From NCBI RefSeq assembly GCF_001316265.1, contig NZ_BBDN01000012.1, forward strand, positions 1-64,000: DNA of 64,000 nucleotides, written 5' to 3'. Source of the stretch: Vulcanisaeta sp. JCM 16159 (GTDB lineage Archaea > Thermoproteota > Thermoprotei > Thermoproteales > Thermocladiaceae). Positions 7,957 to 16,769 of this stretch are shown in pieces. The notes under the pieces are model-generated. The model saw only the letters and a program-made list of their open reading frames with translations. It ran no database searches and was not told where the DNA came from. Made by a program: the position numbers and the translations under genes. How positions within the stretch are numbered: position 1 is the first letter of the stretch; each line of letters begins with the position of its first letter.

Positions 7957-9140
7957 ATGAGGCTGGGGGATGCGGTATTATTAATAATCATTGCATTAGT
8001 TGTATCGGCATTTTTAGTAAATCCGTCGCTCAATGGCCTGGTGCTTTCAGGTATTAATTACGTGATGAACCATGTGATTAACGGTACAATAAACGTACCA
8101 GTGCTAACCACAAGGCCTGTGAGCGGCCCATGCACTTCCTGGAGTCTCGTCAATGTGAGCCTAACCAATGGTGAGCCCCTGTTTGTTGAGGTTATTAATG
8201 GCTCATACGTTTACCTACTCACCAATTCCCAACTAAGCGCATGGGGTGGTGGGCCTGGGGCGCCAAATAATTATACCTGGTTTAGTTCTGTGCCTGGCAT
8301 TTACGTGGTTAGCCCCGGCCCCGGCAACTACGGCTTACTCGTCTGTGGTAATACCGGGATTACCTACAGGGTTCTTAATTACACGGCCATGGGCCTCGCG
8401 GTCTATTACGGGCCGGACTACAGCAACATCACGACCAACGCCGTGCTTGGGCTCTTCAATATAACCAATGCGTGCATAGAGAATTCAACGGGCACCGCTG
8501 AACCAGGCTTCTCGCTTCAGTTGAATGCATACGTAGTCATTAAGTACGGTGATAATTACGTCATTCACTGGGTTCAGGATGCCTTGGTAGTATTGGGTGG
8601 TCAGTATTGGTTCCAGGGTGAGGTGGATGTCGTTAATTACATTGGTTCGTACAAGAACGTTATTTATGAGCAGGGTAAGTGCGTATTTGGGTGTTTCGAG
8701 ACCCCGATGGTTGGTGAGTTAATAATTGCCGTGAACTCGACGAATTACGGTGTAGTGATTAACTACGGTTATGCACTGCTTCAGTTGGGCAATGAGACCT
8801 TTAACCCAAGGATTAATTGGTTTGCCCATGAGTTGATACCAATCCCAAACGCCACGGCCTACATAGTGACCAGCCTCACTGAGGCCCATATGGTTGGCCC
8901 ATGGATACCGAATTCGTAATCGGCGGGCCAGGTAATGGCGGTGGTGTTGAGTTTAGGGATTTGAATGCATACCTATCACTGTTTTATTGGAATGGTACTT
9001 CGTGGGTTCCATACCCAATAACCTATTCCTTCGGCATATCCACAGGCGAGTACGCGGTCAATGTTTACGTACTGCCCATTGGGCCTTCAACGGCTGAGTT
9101 GGTGGTTGGTCATAATAATTACCAGAAGTTGGGTGGTTAG
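7957..9140 (+). CDS. thermopsin-like secreted protease, frame-broken
   Basis: Two frames (7957-8919 and 8901-9140) join by a one-base shift near 8905 to about 393 residues. ATG start, N-terminal hydrophobic helix (VLLIIIALVVSAFLV, residues 7-21) for export, then a domain with VIKYGDNYVIHWVQDALVVL and, near the C-terminus, TEFVIGGPGNGG; both resemble conserved blocks of thermopsin (peptidase family A5). Many N-x-S/T sequons. Thermopsins are acid-stable extracellular proteases of thermoacidophiles, which would suit a peptide-using acidophile. The assignment rests on motif memory; the catalytic acids cannot be fixed by eye. Confidence 0.7.
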
Positions 9141-9183
9141 TAACTGTAGTATTTATTAAAGTATGCATTGAATAAATCAGTGT

Positions 9184-9546
9184 ATGGTTACTAATGAGGA
9201 TATTGAGAGACTTAAGAAAAACCCTGGATTGCTCATTGATGCCTTAAATGACTTGTTAACGACGAACCCGGATGCCTTAGTTAGGGCTTTGATGAATAGG
9301 CCGGAAATACTCATTAGGCTCATGGCACTGACGGCGTCATTACCATTGGTACTGCCGGCAATGCTTCTGAGGATACTAACAGCCCTTGTAATACCGACTG
9401 GAGGTTATGGAGACTTAGATGCGTTGAGGGCTAGGATTAGTGACATTGAGAAGAGGCTTGATGATATTGAGAGTAGGATGATCAAGAGGGAGGATTTGGA
9501 AATTTTAATCAAGGAATTAATTAGTAAGTATGGTATTAAAGGTTAG
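9184..9546 (+). CDS. hypothetical protein with hydrophobic segment and coiled coil
   Basis: Intact, 120 residues. Residues 1-45 are helical and polar, 46-75 hydrophobic (ALTASLPLVLPAMLLRILTALVI), and 85-115 a heptad coiled coil (LRARISDIEKRLDDIESRM). The architecture suggests a membrane- or partner-bound oligomer. A TATA-like TTTATTAAAG lies about 25 bases before the ATG at 9184. It ends overlapping the opposite-strand gene at 9543. No family recognised. Confidence 0.55.
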   Translation: MVTNEDIERLKKNPGLLIDALNDLLTTNPDALVRALMNRPEILIRLMALTASLPLVLPAMLLRILTALVIPTGGYGDLDALRARISDIEKRLDDIESRMIKREDLEILIKELISKYGIKG

Positions 9547-9931
9547 AGACCGCTATGGAGAACCCTATGTGTTGACGCAGCATGCGCGTAATTAACGAGT
9601 TTCTCCAACTCTCTGATCACTGCCGTGATTGTACTCCCATCGCATTCAATTGATGATGAGCATTTGGTTAAGAAATCCCTTAAGTCATTGCTTATTACTT
9701 CATTTGGTATGAAATCACGGGCGACCTGGACCAAGTGCTCGGGTCCCTAACCCTAATGCCCTTAACAGCTAGGAAGGCCTTTACGGCATTATCGTAGATT
9801 GATAGGCTTAGTTTCATAATATTGCTGAGGATGTTAGTATCCCTCGTATTTTCATAGGTGCTCACAAGGTTTGCCATTGTTTGAAGGTCCTTCCGTGCAT
9901 TATTGACCAGTGATATTGGGTCTAAGTCCAC
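9543..9931 (-). CDS. HEPN-like helical protein, frame-broken
   Basis: Two frames (9695-9931 and 9543-9734) join by a one-base shift near 9725 to about 128 residues. The segment IYDNAVKAFLAVKGIRVRD followed by HLVQVARDF resembles the core of HEPN-domain proteins, where a Y/F-x-AxKAxLA helix precedes a short linker and a second helix. No R-x4-H nuclease motif is evident, and no nucleotidyltransferase partner lies beside it. Fold by resemblance only. Confidence 0.45.
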
Positions 9932-10025
9932 ACACTATTATATTTAATCCAATTTTTAAGGCTTAAGCCATAGAACATATTTTTCTATAGTTCCTTGAAG
10001 AAAATACTGCTGGGTCCAGGATTAA

Positions 10026-10270
10026 TTATATAAATAATAAAGTAATTAATGATTGTATAAATATTTTACTTTGATCAAGGTCAACGCATAGGGTAAATGA
10101 CATCCAAAGGCCCTTCTCATAAATTGCCAATGCGAATTCAGGTATGATTCCCAATCTCGATTCCCAATTCCATCATGAACTTCATTAACCCGTAAAGTAC
10201 ATTGCAATCACCATCAAGTAGTATCTTCATGAGCTCAATCTCCTCGCATTCCTGGCCTGCTCAGCACCGC
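10026..10270 (-). pseudogene. remnant of an unrecognised gene
   Basis: Two adjoining frames read like one protein: ECEEIELMKILLDGDC then, after a shift near 10150, PEFALAIYEKGLWMSFTLCV, ending at TAA 10026-10028. No start codon is obvious. The region 9932-11596 contains several such short protein-like pieces in changing frames and no intact gene, as expected of decayed genes. Confidence 0.3.
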
Positions 10271-10407
10271 GGCTAACTGCCTAAGGCCATAGTTAACTAT
10301 GTATCATCAGTTTGTGATGGATGCCTTGATGGCGTTGATGGAGAGTTGACCATACTCAGCATCCCTAATTACTTGGGTGATTCAGGTTCCATGCATTAAA
10401 TTAATTA

Positions 10408-10950
10408 GTTTAGGCTAAATAAGCTTGAGGATAGGATCAATAAGGTCGAAGAAGGACTTGGGAATAGGACTGAGGAGGTTGGGAAGAGCCTTAATAATGT
10501 TGAGAGAAGATTCGAGAGCACCGAGAGGAGGGTAGGCTTGAGAATGCGGAAAGGAAACTTGCGAATATTGAGAATGAGCTCAGCGGTATTAGGGTTAATA
10601 TTTATGAGCTCTCTCGATCAATGCTTGGCTTCGGCAATTCATTAATTGATGTCTTGGCAATTAAGAACGTGATTACGCAGTCTGAGACCACGGCATTAAG
10701 GGGTTACCTATCCATGATGCCCGTTGCCAGGACGAAGTACTATACGAAGAAGGATGAGGAGAAGCTTAGGTACTTAATAACGGTCAAGCCCTACGAGGAA
10801 TACACGTGGGATGATGTGAGGACTAAGGGAGATCGCGGACCACATGATTAGGGAATTCCGTGAAACGGGCAGGGAGGAACTCCTGGACTACGCATACCTT
10901 CACATGGATTGCCGAAGGACACCTAATAGCCGGAATAATAGGACTAAATA
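10408..10950 (+). pseudogene. decayed coiled-coil protein gene
   Basis: Successive frames give one coiled-coil protein: NKLEDRINKVEEGLGNRTEE, then RLENAERKLANIENELSGI leading into 10621-10851 (SMLGFGNSLIDVLAIKNVIT and KKDEEKLRYLITVKPYEEYT), then EIADHMIREFRETGREELLD. At least two shifts (near 10535 and 10830) and the lack of a clean start or stop suggest decay. The style resembles the N-terminal coiled coil of the nuclease-like protein at 12226-13125, and the two could be distant paralogs. Confidence 0.4.
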
Positions 10951-11596
10951 GAAAGAAGCAAGGACAGGAACAACAAAATCGACCTGACCAAGAGTAATGC
11001 TAATGTTCTTCCTTATCTATGTAATAATTAATTAATAGTTTTGTATGAATTTACGTGAGAGGAGTACGTAGGAAAGATTTGATAAAATCGCTAATATCCT
11101 AGATGATTTTTGGAAAAGACCGCACTAAGGACCATTAAGCTCGTTAATGAAACTACTCTCCTACTTAATGGTGAATTCCTCATTTATGGAAATTCTTCCC
11201 TTAGGTAATAAAGCCATGCTGATTGAGGATAAATTATTAAAAATTATACGATCTTCATACTTATTCTTTGAATAACTTAACATGTTTTAATTATTTATTA
11301 TTGCATCATACTAATAATTTTCATAATACCTATTAATTACAATGTAATGAGTACCAAGTGTGGCTATAACTACATTGGTAAGCATATTAAATGGGATGCT
11401 AAGTAACATGAGGAGCGAAATTTCAAGGGGTCAGGGCATTGCTTCGTGAAACATCATGGGAGCCTTCTCGAGGGTTAGGATTAAAAGGTCGTTAATGCTA
11501 ATCGGTGAGGAGTGACTATCGGATGACGCGTTGAATGTGCTACAGGGGTTAGTGGGTCGTGAAAACGTTAAATACTTACTTGCCTAGGCGCTGTCG
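10951..11596. other. gene-free stretch with short remnants
   Basis: A/T-rich and without an intact gene on either strand. Short protein-like pieces occur, for example RTIKLVNETTLLLNGEFLIY near 11135-11195 and, at about 11450-11586, a frame that reads MGAFSRVRIKRSLMLIGEE, an in-frame TGA, then LSDDALNVLQGLVGREN. No RNA gene or repeat seen. Confidence 0.4.
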
Positions 11597-12229
11597 ATGG
11601 GTCATGATAGGATATGTCTCTTCGGACCTGATGGGTCTGGGAAGAGCACATTGGCGCAGTTACTTGCTCAATACGTGATGAGGGACGATTACGTTAGGAT
11701 TTCCTGGATTAGGGGCTCGCATATGGCTGCATCGCTACTGGCCAGGTTCCTGGCGCTATTCCCAAGCATGAGGGGTATTGATAATCCTTATTACGGAATT
11801 TCAATACCGAGGAACTTAAGGCCCCTTTGGTGGTTCCTGGAATTCATATCAGTGCTGCCCAACTGGTTCTTCAGGTTCATAATGTCTGGCTTTTACGAGA
11901 CCGTGATTGGTGAGAGAGGGCTTCTAGACTTCCTGGTGTGGATTTGCGTAACCACTGAGCCAAGCTTCCTCAAGACGCTGTGGGGTAGGGCGACATTGGC
12001 GTTGGCGATCAAACACTGTAAGAACGTGTTTGTAATTGCCGACCTCAAGACATTAATTAAGCGTAAAGGCCGTGAACCAACCGCAAGGATACTACCGAGG
12101 CAGTGGGTAATATATAATGCATTGGCTAAGTCCCTCAATCTGGTTAGCGTGGACACGAGCAGTGGTACACCGATTCAATCCCTAATTAAGTTAATAAAGG
12201 AATTAAATATAGCCAAGCCAAATCATTAA
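11597..12229 (+). CDS. thymidylate-kinase-like P-loop protein
   Basis: Intact, 210 residues, ATG start. Walker A is FGPDGSGKST (residues 9-18). A kinase-like lid region RKGREPTARI follows at about 170, with NVFVIADL before it as the strand carrying the Walker B-like position. A long central insertion (about residues 45-105) is aromatic and may be membrane-associated (RPLWWFLEFISVLPNWFFRF). This resembles the thymidylate-kinase-like proteins found beside surface-polysaccharide and nucleotidyltransferase genes rather than true Tmk. It converges on the coiled-coil gene with a four-base overlap. Confidence 0.65.
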   Translation: MGHDRICLFGPDGSGKSTLAQLLAQYVMRDDYVRISWIRGSHMAASLLARFLALFPSMRGIDNPYYGISIPRNLRPLWWFLEFISVLPNWFFRFIMSGFYETVIGERGLLDFLVWICVTTEPSFLKTLWGRATLALAIKHCKNVFVIADLKTLIKRKGREPTARILPRQWVIYNALAKSLNLVSVDTSSGTPIQSLIKLIKELNIAKPNH

Positions 12230-13125
12230 ATGCTCGGTGAATTTCTCTCCCTACCAGACTCAAGGAACCAAACACCAAGCCTATTAGCCTCCTCGACCGC
12301 GCCCGGCATGGCCCTTAGGCAGTAAATTACCTTGATGACCCTTCCAGGGAATTTGTCGGGCATTGCCTTAACAGCATCATCTATCTTCTCAACAACCCTC
12401 CTAACAGTGTTAGGACTAGCCCTAGTCTTAGCCTCACCAACAATCGTCAATTGCCCATTAGTCCCATAAACATCAAACTCAAATCTACTATTGAAATGCG
12501 TAGGCTTAGTCTCCACAGCAATACCCCTCTGCCTAAGGAAATACTGAACAACATCATTAGCCTCCTCCTCTATCGACAACGTCACATGCTCCAAAGTCCT
12601 CCTAATACTCCTTATCTCCCTCCATATTTTGTTGTTTTCTTGCCATAGTTTTTCTATGTTCTCGTTGATTCTCCTGTTCTCCTGCCATAATCGCTCGATG
12701 TTCTCGTTTATTCGTTTATTCTCCTCCCATAGCCTGTTTATGTCCGTTCTCATGGCATCCTGGCTCTCCCTTAATGCCTTGATTTCCTGCCAAATCTTGT
12801 TGTTTTCTTGCCATAGCTTGTTTTGATCCTCACGGAGTGCCCTAACCTCCTGCCAAAGCCTCTCCTGACCTTCACGTAGGGCCTTAATCTCCTCCCAAAT
12901 CTTATTATTCTCCTGCCAAAGCCTGCCTTGGTCCTCCCTCAAAGCCCTAACCTCTTGCCAAAGCCTATCCTGACCCTCGGCAAGCCTTTGGACAGTCTTC
13001 GTCAACTCACCAACCGCACTAACCAACTGCCTAATCGAAGACTGAACATCAGTAATACCGAGTAAGCCCATCACAGCAAACCTAAACTCCTCATCCTCCC
13101 TCAACAAACGCAAAAAAATCACCAC
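12226..13125 (-). CDS. coiled-coil protein with PD-(D/E)XK-like C-terminal domain
   Basis: Intact, 299 residues. Residues 35-180 are a long coiled coil made of near-identical 14-residue units (LWQEVRALREDQGR, LWQENNKIWEEIKA, LWQEVRALREDQNK and so on). The last 115 residues hold RFEFDVYGTNG then TIVGEAKTRAS, which fit the D...ExK core of PD-(D/E)XK nucleases. This matches archaeal coiled-coil proteins grouped as DUF3782/COG5493, abundant in Sulfolobales and Thermoproteales and of unknown role. The underlying DNA repeats could recombine and change arm length. Confidence 0.75.
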   Translation of the reverse strand: MVIFLRLLREDEEFRFAVMGLLGITDVQSSIRQLVSAVGELTKTVQRLAEGQDRLWQEVRALREDQGRLWQENNKIWEEIKALREGQERLWQEVRALREDQNKLWQENNKIWQEIKALRESQDAMRTDINRLWEENKRINENIERLWQENRRINENIEKLWQENNKIWREIRSIRRTLEHVTLSIEEEANDVVQYFLRQRGIAVETKPTHFNSRFEFDVYGTNGQLTIVGEAKTRASPNTVRRVVEKIDDAVKAMPDKFPGRVIKVIYCLRAMPGAVEEANRLGVWFLESGRERNSPSI

Positions 13126-13209
13126 GAAAAGACATCATGATTGAAATTATTGCTCCTTATTTATAAGGGTTTGTGGCTTAAGTTACGACCGTATTATGGA
13201 AAGCAGTAT

Positions 13210-14091
13210 TTAATAGCTTATTCTCATGACACGATTAGTGAATTGCGTAATTGATCTTGAGTCCCAAATCCTCCTAATTCCCTGCATTAGTGACGGAACG
13301 TACTCCCTGCGACCTAGAACTCTTGCTAGTAGGTTTACTGCCCAGATGCCCAGTGATAACTTATACGGCAATACTAATGATCCAGTGATCGATGATAGTA
13401 TTACGGATAAGGCTAATTCCATCGCGTTCCTACACCTTAACTGTTCGCATAGTTTCACGGCATCATTACTTAGCCAAGTCATTATTGTCATGGCATCATT
13501 AAGCGTTAAAATACCCTCCTTATAAATGGCGTGTAGTATCGTTAGTGCGACCTCGGCATGCCTATCTATCGTATTTACCTCAATCCCGTGATACTCACCA
13601 CGAGTCCTTAACCTAAGGAATTCCTCACCCCTGGCGTAGGTGAGGTTGGCAGCTGATGGATGTACATATAGGTCAACGTTAATGCCATCCTTAACAAGTG
13701 TTATTGTGTAGGGCTCATAAAGCAGCAACCTATAACCAAGCCTAGTCAATTTAGCCACAGCCAACAGCACTTGGTCCCTCTCAACGAGCACATCAACATC
13801 AGCAGGCACATACACGACTGGTTTAATTAACTTAATGAAGGCATGCTCAATACCATCCAGTGCATCCTCAATCTCAGAAACAACGTTAATAATTCTCCTT
13901 AGACCATCCTCCTGCCTCCACCGCAACTCACCTCGATAGTCAACAACCCTAAGGACATGAAGTAACACCTTATTGAGACCAGCTAACCTAATAATGCCTT
14001 GGTCAACATCAATGCGCTCACCATTAATCAATGCCCTAAGTATCATCCTAAATCTCTCAACGTCATTGAGACTACTTGCAGTGGATCTCAT
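13210..14091 (-). CDS. nucleotidyltransferase-like protein (NTP_transf_5 type)
   Basis: Intact, 293 residues. YVPADVDVLVERDQVLLAVA (about residues 95-114) carries the acidic D-x-D of polymerase-beta nucleotidyltransferases, followed by INVDLYVHPS, which would supply the third acid. This is the organisation of the uncharacterised NTP_transf_5 family. It sits near a thymidylate-kinase-like gene, a pairing also seen in polysaccharide clusters. ATG at 14091. Substrate unknown. Confidence 0.65.
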   Translation of the reverse strand: MRSTASSLNDVERFRMILRALINGERIDVDQGIIRLAGLNKVLLHVLRVVDYRGELRWRQEDGLRRIINVVSEIEDALDGIEHAFIKLIKPVVYVPADVDVLVERDQVLLAVAKLTRLGYRLLLYEPYTITLVKDGINVDLYVHPSAANLTYARGEEFLRLRTRGEYHGIEVNTIDRHAEVALTILHAIYKEGILTLNDAMTIMTWLSNDAVKLCEQLRCRNAMELALSVILSSITGSLVLPYKLSLGIWAVNLLARVLGRREYVPSLMQGIRRIWDSRSITQFTNRVMRISY

Positions 14092-14312
14092 TCAACCACC
14101 AATACAATACACTGCAATGACTAAAGTCGATGCAATGCTTTTAAGTTATCCCATAGTAATGCCGTTAGTGTCCAACCACCGCCGCCACACAGGTGTTGAT
14201 TTCGTGAATGTCTATTAATTAATTTAGCACTTTAGGTAATGTATTGCTATAATTGAATGGAGGTCATTAAGGGTTGATGTATTTTAGTGATGATTTGATT
14301 TTGATGATTTTG
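14092..14312. other. intergenic, nothing recognised
   Basis: No gene, RNA or repeat that I can support in this 220-base gap. Oligo-T stretches near 14290-14325 could end the minus-strand membrane-protein transcript. Confidence 0.4.
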
Positions 14313-14599
14313 TTATTGTTGCTGGGTCTTTTGTTGTTCCTGCTTTGTCTCCTCTTCAAGCTTCTTGAGCTCAGCCTCGATCTCCTTCTCAATCTCCTCA
14401 ATGGGCTTTGGCGGTGGTGTTGTGGCTAGTGCGTAGCTACCCAGGCGAGTATTCCGAAGACCACGATTATTATTAGCGTATCAGTTATTTGAAGCACCAA
14501 CGTTGTGTATGGCGTGAAGAATGTTAGGTATATGTAGGCCAGTATAATCACTATCGACACCACAAGCAACCCAGTACCGACAGCCTTATCCCTATTCAT
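14313..14599 (-). CDS. two-helix membrane protein with charged tail, frame-broken
   Basis: ATG at 14597-14599 opens MNRDKAVGTGLLVVSIVI with two membrane helices (residues 9-28 and 36-54). The frame meets TAG at 14426, but a one-base shift near 14435 continues into YALATTPPPKPIEEIEKEIE and a Lys/Glu/Gln-rich cytoplasmic tail ending at TAA 14313. Corrected length about 95 residues. Short membrane proteins with such tails are common in Thermoproteales; function unknown. Confidence 0.55.
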
Positions 14600-14811
14600 T
14601 AAAAATCACGTGCATCACCACTTAATAAGCATTACGTGATCCGACAATGCAGGAAATGCGTAACTAACGATTAAGGTCATTTACCTTAAACTGCAAAGTG
14701 ACGGCGTTTGTGTAATAAGCGATTCAATGTGATGAACTGCCTGTTCTATTAAGATTAGTATTGCAACGTTTTAATAACGACCAAGAGATAATTTTAATTC
14801 CCTATACTGCG
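14600..14811. other. intergenic, nothing recognised
   Basis: No gene or structured RNA that I can support. A GTGATGA hexamer-like box at about 14741 lacks D boxes at the right spacing. Confidence 0.4.
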
Positions 14812-15153
14812 TTATTCCACGTTATTAATTGCCCTTTGTTTCGGTATTATCATCTGAATTACCACTTCATCGAATGGCTTAATGCCGTACTTCTCCCTGA
14901 CCTCCCTGGGTATGGTGAATTGCCTGGACATGGTATGTTTCGTCTTAAGAAGCTTAACATTACTTAGCTTAATCCTTTGTCCATTATACTCTATGATTAT
15001 GTCAGCGTACTTAACCTTATCGAGCGCCAGTGACCTAATTAGGTTTGCTGGTATTAGGACTTGGTTATTTATGTATACCTTTATTGTATATGGTAATTCA
15101 CTTACCGGCAAACCTTTTCTACCAATCTTTATTTCCTCTGTGATTGCCATCAT
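14812..15153 (-). CDS. AbrB-like DNA-binding protein
   Basis: Intact, 113 residues. The C-terminal half, TMSRQFTIPREVREKYGIKP FDEVVI, is a classic AbrB swapped-hairpin domain (S-R-Q-x-TIP-x-x-VREK-x-GI). The N-terminal half, YTIKVYINNQVLIPANLIRS, looks like a second degenerate copy, so one chain may supply both halves of the barrel. Proteins like this act as regulators or antitoxins; no toxin gene is adjacent. Start chosen at the first ATG; a second ATG follows directly. Confidence 0.75.
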   Translation of the reverse strand: MMAITEEIKIGRKGLPVSELPYTIKVYINNQVLIPANLIRSLALDKVKYADIIIEYNGQRIKLSNVKLLKTKHTMSRQFTIPREVREKYGIKPFDEVVIQMIIPKQRAINNVE

Positions 15154-15370
15154 CGATAACGTGATAATTATTTTTTTTAAGGAATTTTGTGAAACAGAAT
15201 TATGAAACCAACGTGAAACACCACATTTTTAATTAATTAACCCATGACTTATAGTGTGGATTTAATTAGTAATTGAAAATAAAATAAAAGACTAAATACT
15301 ATCTCAGTAAATACTTTCCGATAATCTTCACAAGGCACCACAGGCTTAAATATGAGTTGCAGCGCATTAG
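15154..15370. other. A/T-rich intergenic, promoter region only
   Basis: An A/T-rich gap. A TATA-like GGCTTAAATATG (about 15342-15353) lies about 25-35 bases before the C box of the sRNA that follows and could drive it. Nothing else recognised. Confidence 0.4.
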
Positions 15371-15372
15371 TG

Positions 15373-15430
15373 CATAGTGATGACGCGGTTGGGTCATGAA
15401 TGGTGATTGGAATCGCATGGTCTGAATAAC
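15373..15430 (+). ncRNA. C/D box guide sRNA (second)
   Basis: C box GTGATGA (15377-15383), 12-nt guide (15384-15395), degenerate D' ATGA (15396-15399), 3-nt spacer, C' GTGATTG (15403-15409), 12-nt guide (15410-15421), D box CTGA (15422-15425). The 12-4-3-7-12-4 spacing matches archaeal C/D sRNAs, with the internal boxes degenerate, as is usual. Predicted targets are the reverse complements GACCCAACCGCG and ACCATGCGATTC; I do not recognise which RNA carries them. It ends about 33 bases before coaBC and could be co-transcribed with it. Confidence 0.65.
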
Positions 15431-15458
15431 TTAATAACCCAGTGATTTTGTATTAGCC

Positions 15459-16702
15459 GTGCCCTTTAGGGAGGACGTTGAATTAATCAGAGGCTCAAAG
15501 AGCAGGTTATTACAGGGTAAGAGGATTGTGCTCGCCTTAACTGGTGGAATCTCCATTTATAGGGTCCCTGACATCGCCAGGGAGTTGATTAGGCATGGGG
15601 CTGATGTGACCACGTTCATGAGCAGAGAGGCAAGTGAGTTACTTGGCCCAAGGGTCATGGAGTGGGCTACGGGTAATCCCGTATACGTGGAGTTGAGTGG
15701 TTACGCGGAGCATGTTAATATCTGCACAACGGCTAATGCGGTGGTTATTGCGCCAGCCACAGCAAACACAGTAAGCAAGATCGCAAACGGCATTGGTGAC
15801 ACTTCGGTGACACTGTGTGCAATGACCGCCCTGGGTTCAGGGGTACCATTACTACTCGTTCCTGCAATGAATGAATCAATGTGGAGGAACCCAATCGTTA
15901 GGGCGAATATTGAGAAACTACGTGACCTTGGTGTTCGTTTTGTGGAGCCCATCATTGAGGAGGGTAAGGCGAAGTTGGCGCCTAATCAGGAGGTTGTTGA
16001 CTCAGTGATTGACTTGTTATCGCCAAGGGATATGGATGGCTTATCCGTTCTTATTACGTCGGGGCCAACCCACGAGTATATCGACGCCACGAAGTACATA
16101 ACCACACCAAGCAGCGGCTTAACGGGTTACTACTTTGCAAGGGAGGCCTCTGCCAGGGGCGCCAGGGTAACACTGATAGAGGGACCAGTGAGCATTAGCG
16201 ATCCACCTGGTGTTGAGGTTTACAAGGTCGAGAGCGTGCTCGAGATGTACGATACCGCCATTAAGTTGGTTAGTAAGCGTCATTATGACCTGGCCATACT
16301 CACGGCAGCGCCGCTTGATTTCTACGTTAGGGATCGGGTAAGTGGAAAGATAAGTAGTGACCTGGATAAGGTGGTGATAGAGCTTATTCAGGCGCCAAAG
16401 ATCGCCAGGGACCTGAAGAAATTCTCGCCAAATACGTTCCTAATAGCCTACAAGGCCGAGGTTGGGATCACAGAGGAGGAGTTGATCGCCAGGACACTAA
16501 GGAGGCTAGTGAGGGTGATTGGGACTTGGCACTGGCTCACCTGGTTGGTAAGGGTAGGGGTTTTAGTACCGAGAGGGATGAGGTTATCGTCCTCGATAAG
16601 AACGGGGTTATCAGGAGGATAGGCCCATTGCACAAGCGTGAATTGGCGAGGGAAATACTGGGTTTATACCTATCCATGATTGGGCCACGTGTCAAGGGTT
16701 AG
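15459..16702 (+). CDS. coaBC: CoaBC, coenzyme A biosynthesis bifunctional protein
   Basis: GTG start (MPFREDVELIRG). The N-terminal half is the flavin-dependent phosphopantothenoylcysteine decarboxylase: LALTGGISIYRVPDIARELI, the active-site histidine in GYAEHVNI, and the PAMNESMW substrate-clamp motif. The C-terminal half is phosphopantothenate-cysteine ligase (LITSGPTHEYIDATKYITT, KISS, FLIAYKAE). The open frame ends at 16622 with a nonsense tail, but a one-base shift near 16510 restores EGDWDLALAHLVGKG and a normal end at TAG 16700-16702, about 414 residues. Cytosolic; makes 4'-phosphopantetheine from phosphopantothenate. Confidence 0.93.
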
Positions 16703-16736
16703 AAATGTTAAATAGCCATATATATTGCTAGGTAAC

Positions 16737-16747
16737 ACTTTAAATAC
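16737..16747 (+). promoter_or_regulatory. TATA box for the first MFS carrier
   Basis: ACTTTAAATAC centred 27 bases before the ATG at 16770, the spacing of a leaderless archaeal transcript. Confidence 0.6.
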
Positions 16748-16769
16748 ATTCTTAACTCGATAATACGCT

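Noticed and set aside
11450-11586. Small gene with in-frame TGA (selenocysteine)
   Set aside because: No SECIS-like structure or selenoprotein context; it lies in a remnant region.
14741-14765. Possible third C/D sRNA (GTGATGA box)
   Set aside because: No D or D' boxes at the required 12-nt spacing on either side.
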